From positions 23,512-87,511 of the forward strand of contig CAMPDV010001748.1 in assembly GCA_946699065.1 (NCBI GenBank): 64,000 nucleotides of DNA. The letters run 5' to 3'. Of this stretch, positions 23,523-35,690 are shown one piece after another. A model generated the notes under the pieces. It saw only the letters and a list, made by a program, of their open reading frames with translations, had not been told where the DNA came from and did no database searches. The DNA comes from Loxodes magnus. Taxonomy: Eukaryota; Ciliophora; Karyorelictea; Loxodida; Loxodidae. Each line of letters opens with the position of its first letter. Position 1 is the first letter of the stretch. A program made the translations under genes and the position numbers.

Positions 23523-25695
23523 AAGATAGAATTTCGATATGCATAAGTAATTAATATTTTAAGTAGTAAGAAAAGAAGATGGAATTTCAGTTTAAGGAGT
23601 ATGCTTTAAGTAATTAATATTTTGAAGAAAAAGTAAGAAAAGAATATAGAATTTCAGTTTTAAGGATTAACTTTGAGAAGTAAAATATTTAGAAAAGTGA
23701 AGAAGTAAAGTAAGAAAAGAAGATAGAATTTCAGTTTTAAGGAGTATGCTTTGAGAAGTAATTAATATTTAGAAAAGTGAAGAAGTAAAGTAAGAAAAGA
23801 AGATAGAATTTCAGTTTTAAGGAATAGTGCTTTGATAAGTAATTAATATTTAGAAAAGTGAAGAAGTAAAGTAAGAAAAGAAGATGGAATTTCAGTTTTA
23901 AGGAGTATGCTTTGAGAAGTAATCAGTATTTGTGAAGAAGTAAAGTAAGAAAAGAAGATAGAATTTCAGCTTTTAAGTAATAAGTATTTAGAAAAGTGAA
24001 GAAGTAAAGTAAGAAAAGAAGATGGAATTTCAGTTTTAAGGAGTATGCTTTGAAAGTAATCAGTATTTAGAAAAGTGAAGAAGTAAAGTAAGAAAAGAAG
24101 ATAGAATTTCAGTTTTAAGGAGTATGCTTTGATAAGTAATTAATATTTAGAAAAGTGAAGAAGTAAAGTAAGAAAAGAAGATAGAATTTCAGTTTTAAGG
24201 AGTATGCTTTGATAAGTAATTAATATTTAGAAAAGTGAAGAAGTAAAGTAAGAAAAGAAGATAGAATTTCAGTTTTAAGGAGTATGCTTTGAGAAGTAAT
24301 AAGTATTTAGAAAAGTGAAGAAGTAAAGTAAGAAAAGAAGATAGAATTTCAGTTTTAAGGAGTATGCTTTGAGAAGTAATAAGTATTTAGAAAAGTGAAG
24401 AAGTAAAGTAAGAAAAGAAGATAGAATTTCAGTTTTAAGGAGTATGCTTTGATAAGTTAATATTTAGAAAAGTGAAGAAGTAAAGTAAGAAAAGAAGATA
24501 GAATTTCAGTTTTAAGGAGTATGCTTTGATAAAAAGTAAGTTTAATATTTAGAAAAGTGAAGAAGTAAAGTAAGAAAAGAAGATAGAATTTCAGTTTTAA
24601 GGAGTATGCTTTGAGAAGTAATTAATATTTAGAAAAGTGAAGAAGTAAAGTAAGAAAAGAAGATAGAATTTCAGTTTTAAGGAGTATGCTTTGAGAAGTA
24701 ATTGTATTTAGAAAAGTGAAGAAGTAAAGTAAGAAAAGAAGATAGAATTTCAGTTTTAAGGAGTAACTTTGATAAGTAATTAATATTTAGAAAAGTGAAG
24801 AAGTAAAGTAAGAAAAGAAGATAGAATTTCAGTTTTAAGGAGTATGCTTTGATAAGTAATTAATATTTAGAAAAGTGAAGAAGTAAAGTAAGAAAAGAAG
24901 ATAGAATTTCAGTTTTAAGGAGTATGCTTTGATAAGTAATTAATATTTAGAAAAGTGAAGAAGTAAAGTAAGGAAAGAAGATAGAATTTCAGTTTTAAGG
25001 AGTATGCTTTGAGAAGTATTAATATTTAGAAAAGTGAAGAAGTAAAGTAAGAAAAGAAGATGGAATTTCAGTTTTAAGGAGTATGCTTTGATAAGTAATT
25101 AATATTTAGAAAAGTGAAGAAGTAAAGTAAGAAAAGAAGATGGAATTTCAGTTTTAAGGAGTATGCTTTGAGAAGTAATAAGTATTTAGAAAAGTGAAGA
25201 AGTAAAGTAAGAAAAGAAGATAGAATTTCAGTTTTAAGGAGTATGCTTTGAGAAATAATTAAGTATTTAGAAAAGTGAAGAAGTAAAGTAAGAAAAGAAG
25301 ATATAATTTCAGTTTTAAGTATTAACTTTGAGAAGTAATAAGTATTTAGAAAAGTGAAGAAGTAAAGTAAGAAAAGAAGATGGAATTTCAGTTTTAAGGA
25401 TTATGCTTTGAGAAGTAATAAGTATTTAGAAAAGTGAAGAAGTAAAGTAAGAAAAGAAGATAAGAATTTCAGTTTTAAGGAGTATGCTTTGATAAGTAAT
25501 TAATATTTAGAAAAGTGAAGAAGTAAAGTAAGAAAAGAAGATATAATTTCAGTTTTAAGGAGTAACTTTGAGAAGTAATAAGTATTTTTAAAAAGTGAAG
25601 AAGTAAAGTAAGAAAAGGAGATATATTTCAGTTTTAAGGAGTAACTTTGATAAGTAATTAATATTTAGAAAAGTGAAGAAGTAAAGTAAGAAAAG
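23523..25695 (+). repeat. Disordered junction zone between satellite domains
   Basis: Units here are shortened, lengthened or shuffled far more than elsewhere. Examples: a 53 bp unit with TTTCGATATGCATAAG (23,523-23,575), a 67 bp unit (23,576-23,642), a 77 bp unit with AAGGATTAAC (23,643-23,719), a 64 bp unit (23,955-24,018), and later units with GATAAAAAGTAAG, GATAAGAATTTC, GATATAATTTC and GGAGTAACTTT. Ordinary A and C units are interspersed. The first ATTTTTAAAAAG and AAAAGGAG variants, typical of the right side, appear at its far end. It ends at a P92. It looks like an old boundary or exchange zone; assembly error is the alternative. Confidence 0.82.
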
Positions 25696-25787
25696 AAGAA
25701 AGAATTTCAGAATTTAGAGTTACTAAAACTTAGAGATAAAAAGAAGTTATAAGTATTTAGAAAAGTAAGGAAGTAAAGTAAGAAAAG
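25696..25787 (+). repeat. P92 variant unit 17
   Basis: Intact 92 bp unit that closes the disordered zone. It is normal in sequence although the units just before it are not (GGAGTAACTTT, AAAAGGAGATATATTTC). Confidence 0.9.
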
Positions 25788-25875
25788 AAGATAGAATTTC
25801 AGTTTTAAGGAGTATGCTTTGAGAATTAATTAATATTTAGAAAAGTGAAGAAGTAAAGTAAGAAAAAGAAGATAG

Positions 25876-26340
25876 AATTTCAGTTTTAAGGAGTATGCTT
25901 TGAGAAGTAATATGTATTTAGAAAAGTGAAGAAGTAAAGTAAGAAAAGAAGATAGAATTTCAGTTATAAGGAGTATGCTTTGATAAGTAATTAATATTTA
26001 GAAAAGTGAAGAAGTAAAGTAAGAAAAGAAGATAGAATTTCAGTTTTAAGGAGTATGCTTTGAGAAGTAATCAGTATTTAGAAAAGTGAAGAAGTAAAGT
26101 AAGAAAAGAAGATGGAATTTCAGTTTTAAGGAGTATGCTTTGAGAAGTAATAAGTATTTAGAAAAGTGAAGAAGTAAAGTAAGAAAAGAAGATAGAATTT
26201 CAGTTTTAAGGAGTATGCTTTGATAAGTAATTAATATTTAGAAAAGTGAAGAAGTAAAGTAAGAAAAGAAGATGGAATTTCAGTTTTAAGGAGTATGCTT
26301 TGAGAAGTAATTAATATTTAGAGAAGTGAAGAAGTAAAGT
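25876..26340 (+). repeat. Duplicated ~0.45-kb block (offset 11,929 bp), copy 1
   Basis: Order: B; CAGTTATAAGG A; C-like with TAATCAG; GATGG with AATAAG; A; GATGG C with GAGAAGTGAAG. The same order appears at 37,805-38,265. Matching landmarks are CAGTTATAAGG (25,961 and 37,890) and GAGAAGTG (26,321 and 38,250), both exactly 11,929 bp apart. Confidence 0.78.
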
Positions 26341-26975
26341 AAGAAAGGAAGATAGAATTTCAGTTTTAAGGAGTATGGTTTGATAAGTAATTAATATTTA
26401 GAAAAGTGAAGAAGTAAAGTAAGAAAAGAAGATAGAATTTCAGTTTTAAGGAGTATGCTTTGAGAAGTAATATGTATTTAGAAAAGTGAAGAAGTAAAGT
26501 AAGGAAAGAAGATAGAATTTCAGTTTTAAGGAGTATGCTTTGAGAAGTAATTAATATTTAGAAAAGTGAAGAAGTAAAGTAAGAAAAGAAGATAGAATTT
26601 CAGTTTTAAGGAGTATGCTTTGAGAAGTAATATGTATTTAGAAAAGTGAAGAAGTAAAGTAAGAAAAGAAGATAGAATTTCAGTTTTAAGGAGTATGCTT
26701 TGATAAGTAATTAATATTTAGAAAAGTGAAGAAGTAAAGTAAGAAAAGAAGATAGAATTTCAGTTTTAAGGAGTATGCTTTGAGAAGTAATAAGTATTTA
26801 GAAAAGTGAAGAAGTAAAGTAAGAAAAGAAGATAGAATTTCAGTTTTAAGGAGTATGCTTTGAGAAGTAATTAATATTTAGAAAAGTGAAGAAGTAAAGT
26901 AAGAAAAGAAGATAGAATTTCAGTTTTAAGGAGTATGCTTTGAGAAGTAATTAATATTTAGAAAAGTGAAGAAGT
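26321..26975 (+). repeat. Duplicated ~0.65-kb block (offset 4,273 bp), copy 1
   Basis: Starts at a GAGAAGTGAAG unit end, then GTATGGTTTGATAAG, B ending AAGGAAAG, C, B, A, a GAGAAGTAATAAG unit and two C units. The same series lies at 30,594-31,248. GG of GTATGGTTT is at 26,377 and 30,650, and AAGGAAAG at 26,501 and 30,774, both 4,273 bp apart. Confidence 0.8.
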
Positions 26976-28185
26976 AAAGAAGAAAAGAAGATAGAATTTC
27001 AGTTATAAGGAGTATGCTTTGATAAGTAATTAATATTTAGAAAAGTGAAGAAGTAAAGTAAGAAAGAAAGATGGAATTTCAGTTTTAAGGAGTATGCTTT
27101 GAGAAGTAATTAATATTTAGAAAAGTTAAGAAGTAAAGTAAGGAAAGAAGATAGAATTTCAGTTTTAAGGAGTATGGTTTGATAAGTAATTAATATTTAG
27201 AGAAGTGAAGAAGTAAAGTAAGAAAAGAAGATAGAATTTCAGTTTTAAGGAGTATGCTTTGAGAAGTATTAAAAATTTAAAAAGTGAAGAAGTAAAGTAA
27301 GAAAAGAAGATAGAATTTCAGTTTTAAGGAGTATGCTTTGAGAAGTAATTAATATTTAGAAAAGTGAAGAAGTAAAGTAAGAAAAGAAGATAGAATTTCA
27401 GTTTTAAGGAGTATGCTTTGATAAGTAATTAATATTTAGAAAAGTGAAGAAGTAAAGTAAGAAAAGAAGATAGAATTTCAGTTTTAAGGAGTATGCTTTG
27501 ATAAGTAATTAATATTTAGAAAAGTGAAGAAGTAAAGTAAGGAAAGAAGATAGAATTTCAGTTTTAAGGAGTATGCTTTGAGAAGTAATAAGTATTTAGA
27601 AAAGTGAAGAAGTAAAGTAAGGAAAGAAGATAGAATTTCAGTTTTAAGGAGTATGCTTTGAGAAGTAATTAATATTTAGAAAAGTGAAGAAGTAAAGTAA
27701 GAAAAGAAGATAGAATTTCAGTTTTAAGGAGTATGCTTTGATAAGTAATTAATATTTAGAAAAGTGAAGAAGTAAAGTAAGAAAAGAAGATGGAATTTCA
27801 GTTTTAAGGAGTATGGTTTGAGAAGTAATCAGTATTTAGAAAAGTGAAGAAGTAAAGTAAGAAAAGAAGATAGAATTTCAGTTTTAAGGAGTATGCTTTG
27901 AGAAATATTCAGTATTTAGAAAAGTGAAGAAGTAAAGAAGAAAAGAAGAAAGAATTTCAGTTTTAAGGAGTATGCTTTGATAAATAATTAATATTTAGAA
28001 AAGTGAAGAAGTAAAGTAAGAAAAGAAGATAGAATTTCAGTTTTAAGGAGTATGCTTTGAGAAGTAATTAATATTTAGAAAAGTGAAGAAGTAAAGTAAG
28101 AAAAGAAGATGGAATTTCAGTTTTAAGGAGAATGCTTTGAGAAGTAATAAGTATTTAGAAAAGTGAAGAAGTAAAGTAAGAAAAG

Positions 28186-28277
28186 AAGAAAGAATTTCAG
28201 AATTTAGAGTTACTAAAACTTAGAGATAAAAAGAAGTTATAAGTATTTAGAAAAGTAAGGAAGTAAAGTAAGAAAAG
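28186..28277 (+). repeat. P92 variant unit 18
   Basis: Standard form, preceded by a GATGG unit with GGAGAATGC and AATAAG. It is the last P92 before a gap of about 14.1 kb. Confidence 0.9.
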
Positions 28278-29637
28278 AAGATAGAATTTCAGTTTTAAGG
28301 AGTATGCTTTGATAAGTAATTAATATTTAGAAAAGTGAAGAAGTAAAGTAAGAAAAGAAGATAGAATTTCAGTTTTAAGGAGTATGCTTTGATAAGTAAT
28401 TAATATTTAGAAAAGTGAAGAAGTAAAGTAAGAAAAGAAGATAGAATTTCAGTTTTAAGGAGTATGCTTTGATAAGTAATTAATATTTAGAAAAGTGAAG
28501 AAGTAAAGTAAGAAAAGAAGATAGAATTTCAGTTTTAAGGAGTATGCTTTGAGAAGTAATAAGTATTTAGAAAAGTGAAGAAGTAAAGTAAGAAAAGAAG
28601 ATAGAATTTCAGTTTTAAGGAGTTTGCTTTGAGAAGTAATTAATATTTAGAAAAGTGAAGAAGTAAAGTAAGAAAAGAAGATAGAATTTCAGTTTTAAGG
28701 AGTATGCTTTGAGAAGTAATTAATATTTAGAAAAGTGAAGAAGTAAAGTAAGAAAAGAAGATAGAATTTCAGTTTTAAGGAGTATGCTTTGATAAGTAAT
28801 TAATATTTAGAAAAGTGAAGAAGTAAAGTAAGAAAAGAAGATAGAATTTCAGTTTTAAGGAGTATGCTTTGATAAGTAATTAATATTTAGAAAAGTGAAG
28901 AAGTAAAGTAAGAAAAGAAGAAAGAATTTCAGTTTTAAGGAGTATGCTTTGATAAGTAATTAATATTTAGAAAAGTGAAGAAGTAAAGTAAGAAAAGAAG
29001 ATAGAATTTCAGTTTTAAGGAGTATGCTTTGAGAAGTAATAAGTATTTAGAAAAGTGAAGAAGTAAAGTAAGAAAAGAAGATAGAATTTCAGTTTTAAGG
29101 AGTATGCTTTGATAAGTAATTAATATTTAGAAAAGTGAAGAAGTAAAGTAAGAAAAGAAGATAGAATTTCAGTTTTAAGGAGTATGCTTTGATAAGTAAT
29201 TAATATTTAGAAAAGTGAAGAAGTAAAGTAAGAAAAGAAGATAGAATTTCAGTTTTAAGGAGTATGCTTTGATAAGTAATTAATATTTAGAAAAGTGAAG
29301 AAGTAAAGTAAGAAAAGAAGATAGAATTTCAGTTTTAAGGAGTATGCTTTGATAAGTAATTAATATTTAGAAAAGTGAAGAAGTAAAGTAAGAAAAGAAG
29401 ATAGAATTTCAGTTTTAAGGAGTATGCTTTGATAAGTAATTAATATTTAGAAAAGTGAAGAAGTAAAGTAAGAAAAGAAGATAGAATTTCAGTTTTAAGG
29501 AGTATGCTTTGAGAAGTAATTAATATTTAGAAAAGTGAAGAAGTAAAGTAAGAAAAGAAGATAGAATTTCAGTTTTAAGGAGTATGCTTTGATAAGTAAT
29601 TAATATTTAGAAAAGTGAAGAAGTAAAGTAAGAAAAG

Positions 29638-29726
29638 AAGATGGAATTTCAGTTTTTAAGGAGTATAAAACTTTGATAAAAAGTAATATAAGTATTTAGA
29701 AAAGTGAAGAAGTAAAGTAAGAAAAG
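29638..29726 (+). repeat. 89-bp aberrant unit with A-rich insertions
   Basis: GATGG unit with small insertions at several places: five T before AAGG, AAA after GTAT, AAAA before AGTAAT and an extra ATA. It lies within a run of perfect A units. Several insertions in one unit resemble a sequencing or assembly fault, or a slipped copy. Confidence 0.75.
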
Positions 29727-29966
29727 AAGATAGAATTTCAGTTTTAAGGAGTATGCTTTGATAAGTAATTAATATTTAGAAAAGTGAAGAAGTAAAGTAA
29801 GAAAAGAAGATAGAATTTCAGTTTTAAGGAGTATGCTTTGATAAGTAATTAATATTTAGAAAAGTGAAGAAGTAAAGTAAGAAAAGAAGATAGAATTTCA
29901 GTTTTAAGGAGTATGCTTTGATAAGTAATTAATATTTAGAAAAGTGAAGAAGTAAAGTAAGAAAAG

Positions 29967-30057
29967 AAGATAGAATTTCAGTTTTAAGGAGTATGCTTTG
30001 AGAAGTAATTTATTTAGAGTTACTATTTAGAAAAGTGAAGAAGTAAAGTAAGAAAAG
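29967..30057 (+). repeat. 91-bp chimeric unit with a P92 scrap
   Basis: An ordinary unit up to GAGAAGTAATT, then ATTTAGAGTTACT, which is the P92 diagnostic motif, then back to ATTTAGAAAAG. A small insert of P92 sequence in a domain otherwise without P92. Confidence 0.8.
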
Positions 30058-30593
30058 AAGATAGAATTTCAGTTTTAAGGAGTATGCTTTGAGAAGTAAT
30101 ATAATATTTAGAAAAGTGAAGAAGTAAAGTAAGAAAAGAAGATGGAATTTCAGTTTTAAGGAGTATGCTTTGAGAAGTAATTATGTATTTAGAAAAGTGA
30201 AGAAGTAAAGTAAGAAAAGAAGATAGAATTTCAGTTATAAGGAGTATGCTTTGATAAGTAATTAATATTTAGAAAAGTGAAGAAGTAAAGTAAGAAAAGA
30301 AGATAGAATTTCAGTTTTAAGGAGTATGCTTTGATAAGTAATTAATATTTAGAAAAGTGAAGAAGTAAAGTAAGAAAAGAAGAAAGAATTTCAGTTATAA
30401 GGAGTATGCTTTGATAAGTAATTAAGTATTTAGAAAAGTGAAGAAGTAAAGTAAGAAAAGAAGATAGAATTTCAGTTTTAAGGAGTATGCTTTGAGAAGT
30501 AATTAAGTATTTAGAAAAGTGAAGAAGTAAAGTAAGAAAAGAAGATAGAATTTCAGTTTTAAGGAGTATGCTTTGATAAGTAATTAATATTTA

Positions 30594-31248
30594 GAGAAGT
30601 GAAGAAGTAAAGTAAGAAAAGAAGATAGAATTTCAGTTTTAAGGAGTATGGTTTGATAAGTAATTAATATTTAGAAAAGTGAAGAAGTAAAGTAAGAAAA
30701 GAAGATAGAATTTCAGTTTTAAGGAGTATGCTTTGAGAAGTAATATGTATTTAGAAAAGTGAAGAAGTAAAGTAAGGAAAGAAGATAGAATTTCAGTTTT
30801 AAGGAGTATGCTTTGAGAAGTAATTAATATTTAGAAAAGTGAAGAAGTAAAGTAAGAAAAGAAGATAGAATTTCAGTTTTAAGGAGTATGCTTTGAGAAG
30901 TAATATGTATTTAGAAAAGTGAAGAAGTAAAGTAAGAAAAGAAGATAGAATTTCAGTTTTAAGGAGTATGCTTTGATAAGTAATTAATATTTAGAAAAGT
31001 GAAGAAGTAAAGTAAGAAAAGAAGATAGAATTTCAGTTTTAAGGAGTATGCTTTGAGAAGTAATAAGTATTTAGAAAAGTGAAGAAGTAAAGTAAGAAAA
31101 GAAGATAGAATTTCAGTTTTAAGGAGTATGCTTTGAGAAGTAATTAATATTTAGAAAAGTGAAGAAGTAAAGTAAGAAAAGAAGATAGAATTTCAGTTTT
31201 AAGGAGTATGCTTTGAGAAGTAATTAATATTTAGAAAAGTGAAGAAGT
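30594..31248 (+). repeat. Duplicated ~0.65-kb block (offset 4,273 bp), copy 2
   Basis: Partner of 26,321-26,975. The units before it (A instead of C) and after it differ, so the shared segment is bounded on both sides. Confidence 0.8.
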
Positions 31249-31540
31249 AAAGTAAGAAAAGAAGATAGAATTTCAGTTTTAAGGAGTATGCTTTGATAAG
31301 TAATTAATATTTAGAAAAGTGAAGAAGTAAAGTAAGAAAAGAAGATAGAATTTCAGTTTTAAGGAGTATGCTTTGATAAGTAATTAATATTTAGAAAAGT
31401 GAAGAAGTAAAGTAAGAAAAGAAGATAGAATTTCAGTTTTAAGGAGTATGCTTTGAGAAGTAATAAGTATTTAGAAAAGTGAAGAAGTAAAGTAAGAAAA
31501 GAAGATAGAATTTCAGTTTTAAGGAGTATGCTTTGAGAAA

Positions 31541-31860
31541 TAATAAGTATTTTTAAAAAGTGAAGAAGTAAAGTAAGAAAAGGAGATAGAATTTCAGTTT
31601 TAAGGAGTATGCTTTGATAAGTAATTAATATTTAGAAAAGTGAAGAAGTAAAGTAAGAAAAGAAGATAGAATTTCAGTTTTAAGGAGAATGCTTTGAGAA
31701 ATATTCAGTATTTAGAAAAGTGAAGAAGTAAAGAAGAAAAGAAGATAGAATTTCAGTTTTAAGGAGTATGCTTTGAGAAATAATAAGTATTTTTAAAAAG
31801 TGAAGAAGTAAAGTAAGAAAAGGAGATAGAATTTCAGTTTTAAGGAGTATGCTTTGATAA
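31541..31860 (+). repeat. Local repeat of ATTTTTAAAAAG units
   Basis: The pair GAAATAATAAGTATTTTTAAAAAG followed by an AAAAGGAG-starting A unit occurs twice about 240 bp apart, separated by a GGAGAATGC unit with GAAATATTCAG and a 79 bp end (GTAAAGAAGAAAAG). The same three variants travel together again at 34,550-34,700. Confidence 0.7.
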
Positions 31861-33733
31861 GTAATTAATATTTAGAAAAGTGAAGAAGTAAAGTAAGAAA
31901 AGAAGATAGAATTTCAGTTTTAAGGAGTATGCTTTGAGAAGTATTAAAAATTTAAAAATGTTAAGAAGTAAAGTAAGAAAAGAAAAAAGAATTTCAGTTT
32001 TAAGGAGTATGCTTTGATAAGTAATTAATATTTAGAAAAGTGAAGTAAAGTAAGAAAAGAAGATAGAATTTCAGTTTTAAGGAGTATGCTTTGATAAGTA
32101 ATTAATATTTAGAAAAGTGAAGAAGTAAAGTAAGAAAGGAAGATGGAATTTCAGTTTTAAGGAGTATGCTTTGAGAAGTAATTAATATTTAGAAAAGTGA
32201 AGAAGTAAAGAAGAAAAGAAGATAGAATTTCAGTTATAAGGAGTATGCTTTGATAAGTAATTAATATTTAGAAAAGTGAAGAAGTAAAGTAAGGAAAGAA
32301 GATAGAATTTCAGTTTTAAAGGAGTATGCTTTGAGAAGTAATATGTATTTAGAAAAGTGAAGAAGTAAAGTAAGAAAAGAAGATAGAATTTCAGTTTTAA
32401 GGAGTATGCTTTGATAAGTAATTAATATTTAGAAAAGTGAAGAAGTAAAGTAAGAAAAGAAGATGGAATTTCAGTTTTAAGGAGTATGCTTTGAGAAGTA
32501 ATCAGTATTTAGAAAAGTGAAGAAGTAAAGTAAGAAAGGAAGATGGAATTTCAGTTTTAAGGAGTATGCTTTGATAAGTAATTAATATTTAGAAAAGTGA
32601 AGAAGTAAAGTAAGAAAAGAAGATAGAATTTCAGTTTTAAGGAGTATGCTTTGATAAGTAATTAATATTTAGAAAAGTGAAGAAGTAAAGTAAGAAAAGA
32701 AGATAGAATTTCAGTTTTAAGGAGTATGCTTTGATAAGTAATTAATATTTAGAAAAGTGAAGAAGTAAAGTAAGAAAAGAAGATGGAATTTCAGTTTTAA
32801 GGAGTATGCTTTGAGAAGTAATCAGTATTTAGAAAAGTGAAGAAGTAAAGAAGAAAAGAAGATAGAATTTCAGTTTTAAGGAGTATGCTTTGAGAAGTAA
32901 TATGTATTTAGAAAAGTGAAGAAGTAAAGAAGAAAAGAAGATAGAATTTCAGTTTTAAGGAGTATGCTTTGATAAGTAATTAATATTTAGAAAAGTGAAG
33001 AAGTAAAGTAAGAAAGGAAGATGGAATTTCAGTTTTAAGGAGTATGCTTTGAGAAGTAATTAATATTTAGAGAAGTGAAGAAGTAAAGTAAGAAAAGAAG
33101 ATAGAATTTCAGTTTTAAGGAGTATGCTTTGATAAGTAATTAATATTTAGAAAAGTGAAGAAGTAAAGTAAGAAAAGAAGATAGAATTTCAGTTATAAGG
33201 AGTATGCTTTGATAAGTAATTAATATTTAGAAAAGTGAAGAAGTAAAGTAAGAAAAGAAGATAGAATTTCAGTTTTAAGGAGTATGCTTTGAGAAGTAAT
33301 AAGTATTTAGAAAAGTGAAGAAGTAAAGTAAGAAAAGAAGATAGAATTTCAGTTTTAAGGAGTATGCTTTGAGAAGTAATATGTATTTAGAAAAGTGAAG
33401 AAGTAAAGTAAGAAAAGAAGATAGAATTTCAGTTTTAAGGAGTATGCTTTGATAAGTAATTAATATTTAGAAAAGTGAAGAAGTAAAGTAAGAAAAGAAG
33501 ATAGAATTTCAGTTTTAAGGAGTATGCTTTGATAAGTAATTAATATTTAGAAAAGTGAAGTAAAGTAAGAAAAGAAGATAGAATTTCAGTTTTAAGGAGT
33601 ATGCTTTGAGAAGTAATATGTATTTAGAAAAGTGAAGAAGTAAAGAAGAAAAAATGATAGAATTTCAGTTATAAGGAGTATGCTTTGATAAGTAATTAAT
33701 ATTTAAAAATGTTAAGAAGTAAAGTAAGAAAGG

Positions 33734-34053
33734 AAGATGGAATTTCAGTTTTAAGGAGTATGCTTTGATAATTAATTAATATTTAGAAAAGTGAAGAAGT
33801 AAAGTAAGAAAAGAAAAAAGAATTTCAGTTTTAAGGAGTATGCTTTGATAAGTAATTAATATTTAGAAAAGTGAAGAAGTAAAGTAAGAAAGGAAGATGG
33901 AATTTCAGTTTTAAGGAGTATGCTTTGATAATTAATTAATATTTAGAAAAGTGAAGAAGTAAAGTAAGAAAAGAAAAAAGAATTTCAGTTTTAAGGAGTA
34001 TGCTTTGATAAGTAATTAATATTTAGAAAAGTGAAGAAGTAAAGTAAGAAAAG
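33734..34053 (+). repeat. 160-bp dimer repeated twice
   Basis: Two units, GATGG with GATAATTAATT followed by GAAAAAAGAATTTC type A, repeat as an exact-looking 160 bp pair (33,734-33,893 and 33,894-34,053). This is the clearest dimeric step in the window. Confidence 0.75.
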
Positions 34054-35159
34054 AAGATGGAATTTCAGTTTTAAGGAGTATGCTTTGATAAGTAATTAAT
34101 ATTTAAAAATGTTAAGAAGTAAAGTAAGAAAAGAAAAAAGAATTTCAGTTTTAAGGAGTATGCTTTGATAAGTAATTAATATTTAGAAAAGTGAAGAAGT
34201 AAAGTAAGAAAAGAAGATGGAATTTCAGTTTTAAGGAGTATGCTTTGAGAAGTAATATGTATTTAGAAAAGTGAAGAAGTAAAGAAGAAAAGAAGATAGA
34301 ATTTCAGTTTTAAGGAGTATGCTTTGATAAGTAATTAATATTTAGAAAAGTGAAGAAGTAAAGTAAGAAAAGAAGATAGAATTTCAGTTTTAAGGAGTAT
34401 GCTTTGAGAAGTAATATGTATTTAGAAAAGTGAAGAAGTAAAGTAAGGAAAGAAGATAGAATTTCAGTTTTAAGGAGTATGCTTTGATAAGTAATTAATA
34501 TTTAGAAAAGTGAAGAAGTAAAGTAAGAAAAGAAGATAGAATTTCAGTTTTAAGGAGAATGCTTTGAGAAATATTCAGTATTTAGAAAAGTGAAGAAGTA
34601 AAGAAGAAAAGAAGATAGAATTTCAGTTTTAAGGAGTATGCTTTGAGAAATAATAAGTATTTTTAAAAAGTGAAGAAGTAAAGTAAGAAAAGAAAAAAGA
34701 ATTTCAGTTTTAAGGAGTATGCTTTGATAAGTAATTAATATTTAGAAAAGTGAAGAAGTAAAGTAAGAAAAGAAGATGGAATTTCAGTTTTAAGGAGTAT
34801 GCTTTGAGAAGTAATTAATATTTAGAAAAGTGAAGAAGTAAAGAAGAAAAGAAGATAGAATTTCAGTTATAAGGAGTATGCTTTGATAAGTAATTAATAT
34901 TTAGAAAAGTGAAGAAGTAAAGTAAGGAAAGAAGATAGAATTTCAGTTATAAGGAGTATGCTTTGATAAGTAATTAATATTTAGAAAAGTGAAGAAGTAA
35001 AGTAAGAAAAGAAAAAAGAATTTCAGTTTTAAGGAGTATGCTTTGATAAGTAATTAATATTTAGAAAAGTGAAGAAGTAAAGTAAGAAAAGAAGATAGAA
35101 TTTCAGTTTTAAGGAGTATGCTTTGAGAAGTAATATGTATTTAGAAAAGTGAAGAAGTA

Positions 35160-35690
35160 AAGTAAGGAAAGAAGATAGAATTTCAGTTTTAAGGAGTATG
35201 CTTTGATAAGTAATTAATATTTAGAAAAGTGAAGAAGTAAAGTAAGAAAGGAAGATGGAATTTCAGTTTTAAGGAGTATGCTTTGAGAAATATTAAGTAT
35301 TTAGAAAAGTGAAGAAGTAAAGAAGAAAAGAAGATAGAATTTCAGTTTTAAGGAGTATGCTTTGATAAGTAATTAATATTTAGAAAAGTGAAGAAGTAAA
35401 GTAAGGAAAGAAGATAGAATTTCAGTTTTAAGGAGTATGCTTTGAGAAGTATTAAAAATTTAGAAAAGTGAAGAAGTAAAGTAAGGAAAGAAGATAGAAT
35501 TTCAGTTTTAAGGAGTATGCTTTGATAAGTAATTAATATTTAGAAAAGTGAAGAAGTAAAGTAAGAAAGGAAGATGGAATTTCAGTTTTAAGGAGTATGC
35601 TTTGAGAAATATTAAGTATTTAGAAAAGTGAAGAAGTAAAGAAGAAAAGAAGATAGAATTTCAGTTTTAAGGAGTATGCTTTGATAAGTA
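35160..35690 (+). repeat. Local tandem duplication of a 4-unit series
   Basis: The series A, GAAAGGAAGATGG with GAAATATTAAG, 79 bp end GTAAAGAAGAAAAG, A occurs twice, separated by a unit with GAGAAGTATTAAAAATTTAG. A looser third version lies near 36,000-36,200. Confidence 0.65.

Noticed and set aside
23523..25695. Unique DNA or a decayed gene in the disordered zone
   Set aside because: Every fragment still matches pieces of the satellite unit in order. No foreign sequence longer than about 15 bp and no useful reading frame.
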